Source: Cupriavidus lacunae
GTDB taxonomy: Bacteria; Pseudomonadota; Gammaproteobacteria; Burkholderiales; Burkholderiaceae
DNA: 64,000 nt
NCBI RefSeq assembly: GCF_003353055.1
Contig: NZ_QKWJ01000004.1
Coordinates: 186,001 to 250,000 of the forward strand
Reading direction: 5' to 3'
Shown here: positions 38,653 through 47,656 of the stretch, piece after piece
Layout: the number at the start of each line of letters is the position of its first letter
Numbering within the stretch: the first letter of the stretch is position 1
Made by a program: the position numbers and the translations under genes
Notes under the pieces: model-generated
What the model was told of the DNA's origin: nothing
Databases searched by the model: none
Seen by the model: the letters and a program-made list of their open reading frames with translations, nothing else

Positions 38653-40053
38653 TCACGGGATTGGGTTCCCCTTCGCCAGCCGCATCGGGTCCACCAGCCG
38701 GTCAAACTCCTCACCGCTCAGCAATCCCAGCGCAATCGCCGCTTCCCGCGGCGAAATTCCCTGTGCCACGGCAAGCGTCGTGATCTGCGCCGCGCGGTCG
38801 TAGCCCAGCACCGGGTTGAGCGCGGTCACGGCAAGCAGCGGACTGTCCAGGTTGCGCGCCAGCTGATCATGGTTGGCCGCCAGCCCCCGCACCAGCCGTA
38901 GCGCGAAGACCCGCGCACTGTCGGCCAGCACGCGCACCGATTGCAGCACGTTGTAGATCAGCACCGGCTTGGCCACGTTCAGTTCAAAGCTGCCGGAGGC
39001 GCCAGCCATCGTCACCGTGACGTGATTGCCGGCTACCTGCATGGCGGCCTGCACCACCACCTCGGCGATGGTCGGGTTGCGCTTGCCGGGCATGATCGAC
39101 GAGGTCAGGCCGTCTTCCGGGATCAGCAACTCGCCCAGCCCGCAGCGCGGGCCGGAGCCGAGCCAGCGCAGGTCGTTGGCGATCTTGGTGAAGGAGACGG
39201 CGATCACGTTGAGCACGCCGGACAGCTCGACCAGTGCGTCATGCGCGGCCATGCCCTCGACCTTGCACGGGTTGGGGCGGAAGGCGAGGCCCGTCAGCTC
39301 GCTGGCTTCCGCGCAAAAGGCCTGGGCGAAACCCCCCGGCGCGTTCAGGCCGGTGCCGGCCGCGGTGCCGCCCTGCGGCAGCATCAGCAGGCGCGGCAGG
39401 GCGTCGCGCACGCGTTCGATGGCGTGATCGACCTGCGCGGTAAAGCCGTCGAAGGCCTGGCCCATGGTCATCGGCACGGCATCCATCAGGTGCGTGCGCG
39501 CAATCTTGAGCACGTCGGCAAAGGCGTAGGCGCGCTCACGCAGGGTGTCGCGCAGCAGCGCCAGCGCGGGCAGCAGGCGGTCTTCCAGCTCCAGCGCGGC
39601 GGTCATGTGCATGACCGTCGGGAAACTGTCGTTGGAAGACTGCGATGCGTTGACGTGGTCGTTCGGGTGCACCGGCGCGCGCGTGCCCAGGGCGTGGCCG
39701 AACTGCTCGTTGGCCCGGTTGGCGATGACCTCGTTGGCGTTCATATTGGTCTGCGTGCCCGAGCCGGTCTGCCAGATGGTCAGCGGGAAATGGCTGTCGA
39801 ACTGGCCGCTGCGCAGCTCGGCCGCGGCGGCGATGATGGCCTCGGCGATGGCGGCATCCAGCACGCCGCAGCGCAGGTTGGCCCTGGCCGCCGCCATCTT
39901 GTGCACGCCGAAGGCGTGGACCAGGCAGGCGGGAAAGCGCTCTTCCCCGATCTCGAAGATCGCCAGCGCCCGCTGCGTCTGGGCGCCCCAGTAGCGGTCG
40001 GCGGGGATGTCGACCGGCCCGAAGGCATCGTGCTCTACGCGCAATCTGGTCAT
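38653..40053 (-). CDS. fumC: Class II fumarate hydratase (divergent)
   Basis: 466 residues, soluble fumarate to L-malate hydratase. Conserved regions: WQTGSGTQTNMNANEVIANR (about 95-114), HPNDHVNASQSSNDSFPTVM (about 129-148), RTHLMDAVPMTMGQAFDGF and the mobile signature loop SSIMPGKRNPT (about 313). In the last motif the usual GSSIMPGKVNP has Thr for the first Gly and Arg for Val, so it is a specialised copy rather than the housekeeping enzyme. Last gene of the lyase-carrier-Bug-fumarase operon; it starts five bases after the Bug stop, so coupling is tight. It would use fumarate released by the upstream lyase. Confidence 0.85.
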   Translation of the reverse strand: MTRLRVEHDAFGPVDIPADRYWGAQTQRALAIFEIGEERFPACLVHAFGVHKMAAARANLRCGVLDAAIAEAIIAAAAELRSGQFDSHFPLTIWQTGSGTQTNMNANEVIANRANEQFGHALGTRAPVHPNDHVNASQSSNDSFPTVMHMTAALELEDRLLPALALLRDTLRERAYAFADVLKIARTHLMDAVPMTMGQAFDGFTAQVDHAIERVRDALPRLLMLPQGGTAAGTGLNAPGGFAQAFCAEASELTGLAFRPNPCKVEGMAAHDALVELSGVLNVIAVSFTKIANDLRWLGSGPRCGLGELLIPEDGLTSSIMPGKRNPTIAEVVVQAAMQVAGNHVTVTMAGASGSFELNVAKPVLIYNVLQSVRVLADSARVFALRLVRGLAANHDQLARNLDSPLLAVTALNPVLGYDRAAQITTLAVAQGISPREAAIALGLLSGEEFDRLVDPMRLAKGNPIP

Positions 40054-40058
40054 GGTGC

Positions 40059-41048
40059 TCAGTCCAGCGAGATATTGGCCTTGGCCGCCACCGCCTTCCA
40101 GCGGGTGACCTCGGACTGGGTGTGCCTGCCCAGCGCGGCGGCGGTGTATTGCTCAGGCGGCAGCATCTGGATTGCCTGTGCGGTCATCTTGCCGGTGAAG
40201 GCCTTGTCGCTCATCACCTTCAGATAAGCCTGCTGCATCTTGTCGATCACGGCCGGCGGCGTGCCCTTTGGCGCGTAGATGCCGTACCACGTGCTCGCTT
40301 CAAAGCCGGGCAGGCCCGACTCCGCCAGCGTGGGCACATCCTTGAGCTGCGCCACCCGGGTGGCCGAAGTCACGGCCAGCGGCCGCACCTTGGACTCGGT
40401 GATCTGCGGCAGCGCGGTATTGGTCTGGTCGAACATGCCATCCACCTGCCCGCCGATCACGTCGATCAGCGCGGGGCCGGCGCCCTTGTACGGCACCAGC
40501 GAGACCTGCACGCCCGCCGACGCGGCGAACAGCGCCGCCACCAGGTGCGAAGTGGAGCCCATGCCGGCGTTGCTGAGATTGAGCTTGCCCGGGTTCTTCT
40601 TGCCGTACTCGACCAGCGCGCGCACGTCCTTGGCGGGATGGTCCCTGCGCACCATCAGCACCATCGGCGTATCCGGGAAGCGGAACACCGGCGCAAAGTC
40701 CTTGACCGGGTCGTAAGGCAGCTTTTTGTACAGCGCGGGAGCCGCGCCCATATAGCCCATGTGCCCCACCAGCATGGTGTAGCCGTCAGCCGGCGCGCGC
40801 GCCGCCTTGGCCGCGCCGACGGTGCCGCCGGCGCCCGGCGAGTTGTCGATGATGATCGACTGGCCGACCTCGCGCGAAACGCGCTCGGCAATGGTGCGCG
40901 CCAGCGCGTCGGTTGGGCCGCCGGCGGCGAACGGGACGATCCAGGTGATCGGCTTGTTCGGCCAGGCTTGCGCCGACGCCGGAGTTGCGGCCGCTGCCGT
41001 GGCGAGGACAAGTGCCGCGCACGCGGCCAGCTTGCTGATGGGGCTCAT
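40059..41048 (-). CDS. Bug/TctC-family periplasmic solute-binding receptor
   Basis: 329 residues. Signal peptide ends near TPASAQA; the mature protein begins WPNKPITWIVPFAAGGPTDA, followed by DNSPGAGGTVGAAKAARAPA, the standard Bug ligand-binding signature for carboxylates. No TctA or TctB membrane gene is in the window, so it must use a partner encoded elsewhere or act as a sensor. ATG 41048 follows AAGGAGACAACCC. It lies between a DctA-like carrier and fumC in one operon. Confidence 0.92.
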   Translation of the reverse strand: MSPISKLAACAALVLATAAAATPASAQAWPNKPITWIVPFAAGGPTDALARTIAERVSREVGQSIIIDNSPGAGGTVGAAKAARAPADGYTMLVGHMGYMGAAPALYKKLPYDPVKDFAPVFRFPDTPMVLMVRRDHPAKDVRALVEYGKKNPGKLNLSNAGMGSTSHLVAALFAASAGVQVSLVPYKGAGPALIDVIGGQVDGMFDQTNTALPQITESKVRPLAVTSATRVAQLKDVPTLAESGLPGFEASTWYGIYAPKGTPPAVIDKMQQAYLKVMSDKAFTGKMTAQAIQMLPPEQYTAAALGRHTQSEVTRWKAVAAKANISLD

Positions 41049-41092
41049 GGGTTGTCTCCTTGGTTTGATTTGCTTTGGTATCTGCTTTGGTG

Positions 41093-42487
41093 TCAGATTG
41101 CCTGCGCCTTGTTCAGCGGCAGGCCGGGCGACTCGGGGCGGACCTGGGGCAGGGCGCCGTCGCTGAAGGCGGCGTCTTCGGCCGCGACTTCCGGATAGCG
41201 TTCGGGATAGAGATGCCGTTCAGCAGTGCCGGCGTCGAAGGTGCCCGACCACTTGGCCACCACCACCGTCGCCACGCTGTTGCCGATCGTGTTGCAGGTG
41301 GAGATCGCCATCGACAGGAAGCGGTAGACGCCGAAGATCACCGCCAGGCCTTCCACCGGCAGCATGCCCGTGGAGGTCACGGTGGCGGCAAACACCACGA
41401 ACGATCCGCCCGACACCGTGGCCGCGCCTTTGGAGGTCAGCAGCATCAGCAGCAGGATGCCGATCTGGTGGTCCAGCGTCAGCGGCACGCCATAGGCATG
41501 GGAGATGAACATCACGCCCATGGCCATGAAGATCGAAGTGCCGTCCAGATTGAAGGCGTAACCCGTCGGCAGCACCAGGCCCACCGTCTGCCTGGCGCAG
41601 CCCAGCCGCTGCAGCTTGACCAGCAGGCGCGGCAGCGCGCTTTCCGACGAGGCGGTTCCGAGCACGATCAGGATCTCTTCCTTGATATAGCGCAGAAAGC
41701 GCCACAGGCTGAAGCCGGACAGCTTTGCGATCAGGCCCAGCACGACCGCGATGAACACCACCACCACCGCGTAGAAGCTCAGCACCAGTTGCGCCAGCGC
41801 GACCAGCACTGCCGTGCCATTGCTGCCCACCGAGTACGCCACCGCGCCGAAGGTGCCGATCGGGGCGAGCTTCATCACCAGGTTGATGAAGGCGAAGAGC
41901 ACCTCGGAGATGCTGTCCAGCCCGTCGTTGATCTTCTCGCGGCGCGCTTCGGGAATCGCCAGGATGCCGATGCCCACCATCACCGCCAGCACCACCACCT
42001 GCAGCAGCTCGCCCTTGGCGAACGCGCCGACGAAGTTGTCGGGCACGATGTGCATCATGAACTCAAGGAAGCCCTGCGGCGCGGCTGCCTTGGCCGCGGG
42101 CGCGGCGCTGCCTGGCGCCACGCTGGCCATGCCTTTGCCGATCTCCAGCAGGTTGCCGGCCAGCATGCCGACCACCAGTGCGATGGTTGAGATCACCTCG
42201 AAGTAGACGATCGAGCGCCAGCCCACCCGGCCCGCGCTCTTGACGTCGCCGGCCGAGGCGATGCCATGCACGATGGTGAGAAATACCAGCGGCGCTACGC
42301 CCGCCTTGATCAGCGAGAGGAACATGTCCCCCAGCAGCTTGAGCTTGGATGCGAACTGCGGGAACAGAAAGCCGGCGGCGATGCCGAGCACGAGCGAGAC
42401 CAGCACCTGCATGCCGAGCCTGCGGTACCACGGCAGCGGCCTGGGCGGCACCGGTGCGGCCGGTGCCTGGATAGTTGGATGTTGCAT
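41093..42487 (-). CDS. Dicarboxylate:cation symporter (DctA/DAACS family)
   Basis: 464 residues, inner membrane. The N-terminus RRLGMQVLVSLVLGIAAGFL, the serine-rich re-entrant region around IVLGTASSESALPRL, and GYAFNLDGTSIFMAMGVMFI are hallmarks of the DctA/GltP family that imports C4-dicarboxylates or acidic amino acids with H+ or Na+. ATG 42487 is preferred because AGGAAGACTAC precedes it. Second gene in a GntR-controlled operon with a fumarase-superfamily lyase, so it should import the lyase substrate or a C4-dicarboxylate. Confidence 0.9.
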   Translation of the reverse strand: MQHPTIQAPAAPVPPRPLPWYRRLGMQVLVSLVLGIAAGFLFPQFASKLKLLGDMFLSLIKAGVAPLVFLTIVHGIASAGDVKSAGRVGWRSIVYFEVISTIALVVGMLAGNLLEIGKGMASVAPGSAAPAAKAAAPQGFLEFMMHIVPDNFVGAFAKGELLQVVVLAVMVGIGILAIPEARREKINDGLDSISEVLFAFINLVMKLAPIGTFGAVAYSVGSNGTAVLVALAQLVLSFYAVVVVFIAVVLGLIAKLSGFSLWRFLRYIKEEILIVLGTASSESALPRLLVKLQRLGCARQTVGLVLPTGYAFNLDGTSIFMAMGVMFISHAYGVPLTLDHQIGILLLMLLTSKGAATVSGGSFVVFAATVTSTGMLPVEGLAVIFGVYRFLSMAISTCNTIGNSVATVVVAKWSGTFDAGTAERHLYPERYPEVAAEDAAFSDGALPQVRPESPGLPLNKAQAI

Positions 42488-42529
42488 GTAGTCTTCCTCC
42501 ACCAGTAGTGCGAGCGGATGCCTGCGATC

Positions 42530-43918
42530 TCAGGCTGCGGATTGCCTGGACAGGGAGATGGCGCGGTCGACCATCTGCGGCGCGAGTCCGAGGTAATTGG
42601 CCGGATCGGTCATCCTGTCGATGGCGGCGCGGTCAAAGTGTTGGGTGACCTCGGGCAGTGCGGCGAGCGCATCGGCCAGCGTGCCGCCGTGTTCGTTGAC
42701 GGTGCGGCAGGCGTCGTAGACCACGTCGTGCGCCTGCTGGCGGCCGATATGCGGGGCCATGCCCATCATCACGGCCTCGGCCACGATCAGGCCGTTGGAG
42801 ATGCCCAGGTTGTGCTGCATGCGGGCTTCATCGACGATCAGGCCGCCCAGTGCGAACTTGGCCTGGTGCAGCGCGCCGGCGCTCAGGATGAAGCTCTCGG
42901 GGATGGCGATCCATTCCGCATGCCAGGGGCCGGTGGCGCGTTCGAAGTCCTGCACCATCGCGTCGACCATCAGGCCGGCGTGCTGGCGCACCGCCTTGGA
43001 GGCCGCCAGCATCAGCTCGCTGGAGATCGGGTTGCGCTTCTGCGGCATGGTGCTGCTGGCGCCACGGCCCTTGACGAAGGGCTCGTAGACCTCGGCGAAC
43101 TCGGTCGACGCCATGATCATGATGTCGAGCGCGATCTTGCCGAGCGAGCCAGTGATCAGTGCCAGCAGGTTCACCGCTTCGGCAAAGCCGTCGCGCGCCA
43201 CGTGCCAGGTGGTGGCGGGAACGCCCAGGCCCAGTTCTTCAGCCAGGGCTTGCTGCACGGCGAAGCCCTTGTTGTCGCCTTGTCCGCCCAGCGACGCCAG
43301 CGTGCCCGCGGCACCGGCGAATTCGACCACGGCCACGCGCGGGCGCAGTTCGGCCAGGCGTTGCTGGTGGCGGTCGAACATGGCCAGCCAGATCGCCACC
43401 TTGTAGCCAAACGTCACCGGCAGCGCCTGCTGCAGGTGGGTGCGGCCCGCCATCGGGGTGTCGCGATGCTTCACCGCCAGGTCGGCCAGGATGCCGCGCA
43501 GTTCGCGGATATCGGCGTCGATGCTGTCGAGCGCGTCGCGCACCTGCAGCGCGACCGCGGTGTCCATGATGTCCTGCGTGGTGGCGCCCCAGTGCACGTA
43601 GCGCCCGGCTTCGCCGCACATCGCCACCAACTGGTGCACCAGCGGCAGGATCGGATAGCCGACAATGTCGGTTTCCTCGCGCATGTGATCGAAGTCGATG
43701 CGCTCCAGGCGCGATTCGCGGGCGATCACCTCGGCCGCTTCCGCCGGGATCACGCCGACCCTGGCCTCGGCCCGGGCGAGCCCGACCTCGACATCCATAT
43801 AGCGCTGGATCAGCGCCACGTCGGAGAAAATCTGGCGCATCTTGGCGGTGCCGAAAGCATCGCGGAACAGGATGGAATCAACGACGGTGCTGGCGGTGGG
43901 GGCAGAGAACAGGGTCAT
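42530..43918 (-). CDS. Fumarase/aspartase-superfamily lyase (PcaB/adenylosuccinate-lyase-like)
   Basis: 462 residues. The three conserved regions of the superfamily are visible: VHWGATTQDIMDTAVALQVR (about 115-134), the RTHLQQALPVTFGYKVAIWL segment (about 160-179) and the signature loop GASSTMPQKRNPISSE. It groups by eye with 3-carboxymuconate cycloisomerase/adenylosuccinate-lyase-like proteins, but no protocatechuate genes are present. The operon also holds a dicarboxylate carrier and a fumarase, so a lyase that frees fumarate from a substituted succinate is favoured (as in EDDS or iminodisuccinate lyase). ATG 43918 is chosen with AAGGTAGCACC in front. First gene of the operon, next to paired operators. 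Confidence 0.82.
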   Translation of the reverse strand: MTLFSAPTASTVVDSILFRDAFGTAKMRQIFSDVALIQRYMDVEVGLARAEARVGVIPAEAAEVIARESRLERIDFDHMREETDIVGYPILPLVHQLVAMCGEAGRYVHWGATTQDIMDTAVALQVRDALDSIDADIRELRGILADLAVKHRDTPMAGRTHLQQALPVTFGYKVAIWLAMFDRHQQRLAELRPRVAVVEFAGAAGTLASLGGQGDNKGFAVQQALAEELGLGVPATTWHVARDGFAEAVNLLALITGSLGKIALDIMIMASTEFAEVYEPFVKGRGASSTMPQKRNPISSELMLAASKAVRQHAGLMVDAMVQDFERATGPWHAEWIAIPESFILSAGALHQAKFALGGLIVDEARMQHNLGISNGLIVAEAVMMGMAPHIGRQQAHDVVYDACRTVNEHGGTLADALAALPEVTQHFDRAAIDRMTDPANYLGLAPQMVDRAISLSRQSAA

Positions 43919-43952
43919 GGTGCTACCTTGAGGGGAAAGGGGCAGTCCGGTA

Positions 43953-43997
43953 ATATGTTCGAACATATCCGGCATTAAATATGTTCGAACATATTTA
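43953..43997. promoter_or_regulatory. Tandem perfect GntR operators
   Basis: Two copies of the 16-base palindrome ATATGTTCGAACATAT at 43953-43968 and 43979-43994. The second extends to a 22-base perfect palindrome (43976-43997). Their centres are 26 bases apart, about 2.5 helical turns. They lie between the lyase start (43918) and the GntR start (44047), so both genes can be controlled. Confidence 0.85.
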
Positions 43998-44046
43998 GAA
44001 AATAAGGGTTAACCCGTGTCCATTGGTTGTGACGCGGCAGGCGGTC

Positions 44047-44781
44047 ATGAACAAATCCAATCCAGCAGAGATCAGCAGGCAACTTATCGAGGGGATCACC
44101 ACCGGCCGCTACGCGGTCGGGTCGCTGCTGCCCACCGAATTCGAGCTGTGCGAGCAGTACCAGGCCAGCCGCTACACCATTCGCGCGGTGCTGCAGGAGT
44201 TGCAGCAGCTGGGACTGGTGTCGCGGCGCAAAAACGTGGGCACGCGGGTGGAATCGGCCAGGCCGCGGCCGGTGTTCCGGCCGTCGCTGGCTTCAGTGGA
44301 TGACCTGGTGCAGTTCGGTGCGGAGCACCTGCGCGTGGTGCAGTCTGTCGAGGAGATAGCGGTGCCGGCCGACGTCGCGGCGGAAATCGGCTGCGCGCCC
44401 GGCGCGCGCTGGCTGCGCATCTCCAGCCTGCGCATGGATGGCGGCAAGGACGGCACGCCGATGGCGTGGACCGATGTCTACGTGGACCCAGCCTATGCGG
44501 AGATCGGCGACATGGTGCGGGAGTCGCCCGACATGCTGGTCAGCACGCTGATCGAGTCACGCTATGACCGGCAGATCGCGGAGATCTACCAGGATGTGCG
44601 CGCCGTTGCCGTCAGCGACGGGCGTGTCGCCGACGCGCTCAGGCTGGATCCCGGTGCCGCGGCGCTGAAGATTGTGCGGCGCTATATGGACGCGGCGGGC
44701 GAGACCTTTGAAGTCTCGGTCACGGTGCATCCGGCGGAGAGTTTTTCGGTATCGATGCGCTTGCAGCGGTCGGCGGGATAG
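44047..44781 (+). CDS. GntR-family regulator (HutC/UTRA type)
   Basis: 244 residues. The winged helix is at the N-terminus: ISRQLIEGITTGRYAVGSLL, then PTEFELCEQYQASRYTIRAV with RRKNVGTRV. The rest is a UTRA ligand domain (GARWLRISSLRMDG, ESFSVSMRLQ end). ATG 44047 is preferred to the TTG at 44023; GGCAGGCGG lies in front. Divergent from the lyase operon and beside the two perfect palindromes, so it is the likely repressor, induced by the substrate or product of the pathway. Confidence 0.9.
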   Translation: MNKSNPAEISRQLIEGITTGRYAVGSLLPTEFELCEQYQASRYTIRAVLQELQQLGLVSRRKNVGTRVESARPRPVFRPSLASVDDLVQFGAEHLRVVQSVEEIAVPADVAAEIGCAPGARWLRISSLRMDGGKDGTPMAWTDVYVDPAYAEIGDMVRESPDMLVSTLIESRYDRQIAEIYQDVRAVAVSDGRVADALRLDPGAAALKIVRRYMDAAGETFEVSVTVHPAESFSVSMRLQRSAG

Positions 44782-44815
44782 CGATGCGCCGGGTGCCGGG
44801 GTAGGGCAGCGGGTT

Positions 44816-44840
44816 CTGGCCGACATCCGACATCGGCCAG
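44816..44840. terminator. Hairpin between convergent gntR and Bug genes
   Basis: Arms CTGGCCGA and TCGGCCAG with a nine-base loop, between stops at 44781 and 44854. No T-run. Possible bidirectional terminator. Confidence 0.4.
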
Positions 44841-44853
44841 TCCCGCTGCGCAC

Positions 44854-45828
44854 TTACTTCTCTTGCATCTTGGCGGCCTTGACGATCTCGCCCAGCCGCC
44901 TGCGCTCAGCATCCACAAACTTCACGAAGTCCGCACGCGTGCCGCCGACCGGCTCGATGCCAACGGCCTTCAGCTTGGCGGCAGCGGCCGGATCTTTCAT
45001 GGCCTTGTCCACTGCAGCGGCCACCTTGTCCAGGATGGCGTCAGGCGTGCCCTTGGGCGCGTGGACGCCGGCCCAATGGGCGATTTGCAGGTCCGGGAAG
45101 CCTTGCTCCATGGCGGTGGAGAGTTGCGGGTAGGCCGAGATGCGCTGCGTCCAGGTGGTGGCGAGCGCCTTGAACTTGCCATCATGCAGGATATGCGGAA
45201 GGGCAATGATGCTGGCCTCGGAGGTTCCCTCCACCTGGCCGCCCAGTACTGCAGTGGTGCTTTCCGACCCGCTCTTGTAAGGCACCGGCTGCAGCTTCGC
45301 GCCGTACTTCACATTCAGGATTTCCGCGACGAAGTGGGGCGTACTGCCAGTGCCCGCGGTAGCGAAGTTGAAGCCGTTGCCCTTCTTTGAAGCCTCGACG
45401 AAGTCGCGCAGATCCTTGTAGGGCGCGTTCTTCGGCACCACGATGACCGAGGGCGCAAGGCCGATCATGGCGACTGGCACCAGCGCGTCATCCTTGAACG
45501 GGATGGACTTCTTGATCATGCTGTTGGAGATGACGCCGGCGGCGCTGATCAGGAAGGTATAGCCATCCGGCGCGCTTTTGGCCACGATGTCGGCACCCAC
45601 GGTGCCGCCCGCGCCGGGCCGGTTGTCGATCAACACGGTCTGGCCCAGCACCTTCGAAGCGCCCTCGGCCGCCGCCCGCGCCATCAGGTCATTGGCGCCG
45701 CCGGCGGCAAACGGCACGACAAAGCGGATCGTTTTCGTTGGCCACTGTTCCTGTGCGCAAGCCGGGGTCGCCGCGACGAGGGCTGCGGTTGCCAACAGGC
45801 CCAGGGTGAATCGGCTTTTTATGGTCAA
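44854..45828 (-). CDS. Bug/TctC-family periplasmic solute-binding receptor
   Basis: 324 residues. Signal peptide GLLATAALVAATPACA, then WPTKTIRFVVPFAAGGANDL and DNRPGAGGTVGADIVAKSAP, the Bug signature. The start is a TTG at 45828 with CGGAGACATGCC in front; the nearby ATG at 45833 runs into a stop. It is divergent from suyA with a 300-base gap that holds the shared GntR motif, so it may bind sulfolactate or a related anion. No membrane partner gene is adjacent. Confidence 0.9.
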   Translation of the reverse strand: MTIKSRFTLGLLATAALVAATPACAQEQWPTKTIRFVVPFAAGGANDLMARAAAEGASKVLGQTVLIDNRPGAGGTVGADIVAKSAPDGYTFLISAAGVISNSMIKKSIPFKDDALVPVAMIGLAPSVIVVPKNAPYKDLRDFVEASKKGNGFNFATAGTGSTPHFVAEILNVKYGAKLQPVPYKSGSESTTAVLGGQVEGTSEASIIALPHILHDGKFKALATTWTQRISAYPQLSTAMEQGFPDLQIAHWAGVHAPKGTPDAILDKVAAAVDKAMKDPAAAAKLKAVGIEPVGGTRADFVKFVDAERRRLGEIVKAAKMQEK

Positions 45829-46053
45829 GGCATGTCTCCGTTTTTGGGATTGAGATACGAGCGCCGGCCAGCAGCGGGTTTGCAGGGTGGGCGCTGGCTG
45901 TTGCGCCGTAACTTCACCGGCGCCATTAGCGGCAGATCCGCGAGTCCCGCCCTATCTGCCATGACGCGATTATCCCATTCGACCCGCGACGCGCTCGCCG
46001 CGAGTAGCAGGCTCACGTGGCTTCGACCCCTCTGATTCCGCAACATATTCATA

Positions 46054-46065
46054 TATATGAGTTAG
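46054..46065 (+). promoter_or_regulatory. Shared motif upstream of suyA (candidate GntR operator)
   Basis: TATATGAGTTAG, followed three bases later by ACATGGAT. The identical 12-mer occurs at 50821-50832 in front of the GntR gene, again with ACATGGAT after it. Here it lies in the 300-base region between the divergent Bug gene and suyA, 63 bases before the suyA start; it overlaps the short palindrome TCATATATATGA. The rest of that 300-base gap shows nothing recognisable. Confidence 0.6.
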
Positions 46066-46128
46066 TTGACATGGATGAATCGAGCGCCTAACATGATTTC
46101 ACGCACGACCCACACAGAGGAGACAACG

Positions 46129-46410
46129 ATGATTCACGTAGTGCTTCATGACGCCAGGGACACCGTCGCGGTGGCTGTGGTGGAAGGGATCCAGCCGGGC
46201 ACCAAGCTCAATGCCTGGATCATGGACGAGGACAAGATCGTGACCGTGACCGCGCTGCAGCCGATTCCCATCGGACACAAAGTCGCGCTGCGCGACATGG
46301 ACTTGAACGAGACGGTCTACAAGTACGGCATCGACATCGGCAAGGTCGTCGCTCCGATCAAGGCCGGCGAACATGCCCACGTCCACAACATCAAGACCAA
46401 GCGCTGGTAA
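46129..46410 (+). CDS. suyA: (R)-sulfolactate sulfo-lyase, small subunit
   Basis: 93 residues, a single SAF-type domain as in the N-terminal part of altronate dehydratase. The ending [14 protein letters not shown] and [20 protein letters not shown] are as in SuyA proteins, and the size agrees. With SuyB it splits (R)-3-sulfolactate into pyruvate and sulfite in the cytoplasm. ATG 46129 follows AGAGGAGACAACG. A 70-base gap separates it from suyB. The assignment rests on family memory plus the neighbouring slcC and comC types; a generic UxaA-family hydrolyase is the alternative. Confidence 0.83.
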   Translation: MIHVVLHDARDTVAVAVVEGIQPGTKLNAWIMDEDKIVTVTALQPIPIGHKVALRDMDLNETVYKYGIDIGKVVAPIKAGEHAHVHNIKTKRW

Positions 46411-46480
46411 GCCAGGCGTATCGCCCAGCTTCCTGACTTCGCGTCCAGACCTTCCCATCCAAGCATCCGAGGACCCCGTC

Positions 46481-47656
46481 ATGTCCGTGATCGACCAAAA
46501 CACCACCTTCTGGGGCTACCGCCGCGACAACGGCCGCGTTGGCGTCCGCAACCACGTGATCATCCTGCCGCTGGACGACCTGTCCAATGCTGCCGCCGAA
46601 GCCGTCGCGGTCGCCATCAAGGGCACCATGGCCATCCCCCACCCGTATGGCCGCCTGCAGTTCGGTCCGGACCTGGACCTGCACTTCCGGACGCTGATCG
46701 GCGCCGGCAGCAACCCGAACGTCGCCGCGGTGGTCGTGATCGGCATCGAGGATGGCTGGACCAAGAAGGTCGTCGACGGCATCGCCAAGACCGGCAAGCC
46801 GGTGGTCGGCTTCGGCATCGAGGGCCACGGCGATCACGACACCATCATGCGTGCCTCGAAGGCGGCCAAGGAGTTCGTGCAGTACGCCACCGCGCTGCAC
46901 CGCGTGGAATGCCCGATCAACGAGTTGTGGGTGTCGACCAAGTGCGGCGAGTCGGACACGACCTCCGGCTGCGGCGCCAACCCGACCGTCGGGAACGCCT
47001 TTGACAAGCTTCACCCGCTGGGCACCACGCTGGTGTTCGGGGAGACCTCGGAACTGACCGGCGGCGAGCATATCGTCGCGGAACGCTGCGCCAATGACGA
47101 CGTGCGTCACCAGTTCATGGCGATGTTCGAGCGCTACCAGGGCATGATCGACCGCTGGAAGACGTCCGACCTGTCCGAGTCGCAGCCGACCAAGGGCAAT
47201 ATCGCCGGCGGCCTGACCACCATCGAAGAGAAGGCGCTGGGCAATATCCAGAAGATCGGCAAGAAGTGCACCGTCGACGGCGTGCTGGACAAGGCCGAGG
47301 AGCCGACCCATCCGGGCCTGTGGTTCATGGATTCCTCTTCCGCCGCCGCCGAAATGGTCACGCTGTGCGCGGCTGCCGGCTATGTGGTTCATTTCTTTCC
47401 GACCGGCCAGGGCAACGTGATCGGCAACCCGATCGTCCCTGTCATCAAGCTGTGCGCCAACCCGCGAACCGTGCGCCTGATGAGCGAGCACATGGATGTC
47501 GATTGCTCCGGCCTGCTGCAGCGTGAGCAGACGCTCGACCAGACCGGCGACAAGCTCCTGGAATGCATGCTGGCGACCGTCAACGGCCGCTGGACCGCTG
47601 CCGAGGCGCTGGGTCATCGCGAGTTCGTGCTGACCCGCATCCACGAGTCCGCATGA
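46481..47656 (+). CDS. suyB: (R)-sulfolactate sulfo-lyase, large subunit
   Basis: 391 residues, UxaA/altronate-dehydratase large-chain family. It begins [20 protein letters not shown] and contains [40 protein letters not shown] with the cysteines expected for the iron site, and [20 protein letters not shown]. The split into separate SAF and large chains is the SuyA/SuyB layout rather than one-piece UxaA. It overlaps the next gene by ATGA. Confidence 0.85.
   Translation: MSVIDQNTTFWGYRRDNGRVGVRNHVIILPLDDLSNAAAEAVAVAIKGTMAIPHPYGRLQFGPDLDLHFRTLIGAGSNPNVAAVVVIGIEDGWTKKVVDGIAKTGKPVVGFGIEGHGDHDTIMRASKAAKEFVQYATALHRVECPINELWVSTKCGESDTTSGCGANPTVGNAFDKLHPLGTTLVFGETSELTGGEHIVAERCANDDVRHQFMAMFERYQGMIDRWKTSDLSESQPTKGNIAGGLTTIEEKALGNIQKIGKKCTVDGVLDKAEEPTHPGLWFMDSSSAAAEMVTLCAAAGYVVHFFPTGQGNVIGNPIVPVIKLCANPRTVRLMSEHMDVDCSGLLQREQTLDQTGDKLLECMLATVNGRWTAAEALGHREFVLTRIHESA

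Noticed and set aside
42530-43918. Calling the lyase pcaB (3-carboxymuconate cycloisomerase)
   Set aside because: No protocatechuate or ketoadipate gene nearby; the fumarase and dicarboxylate carrier fit fumarate release better.
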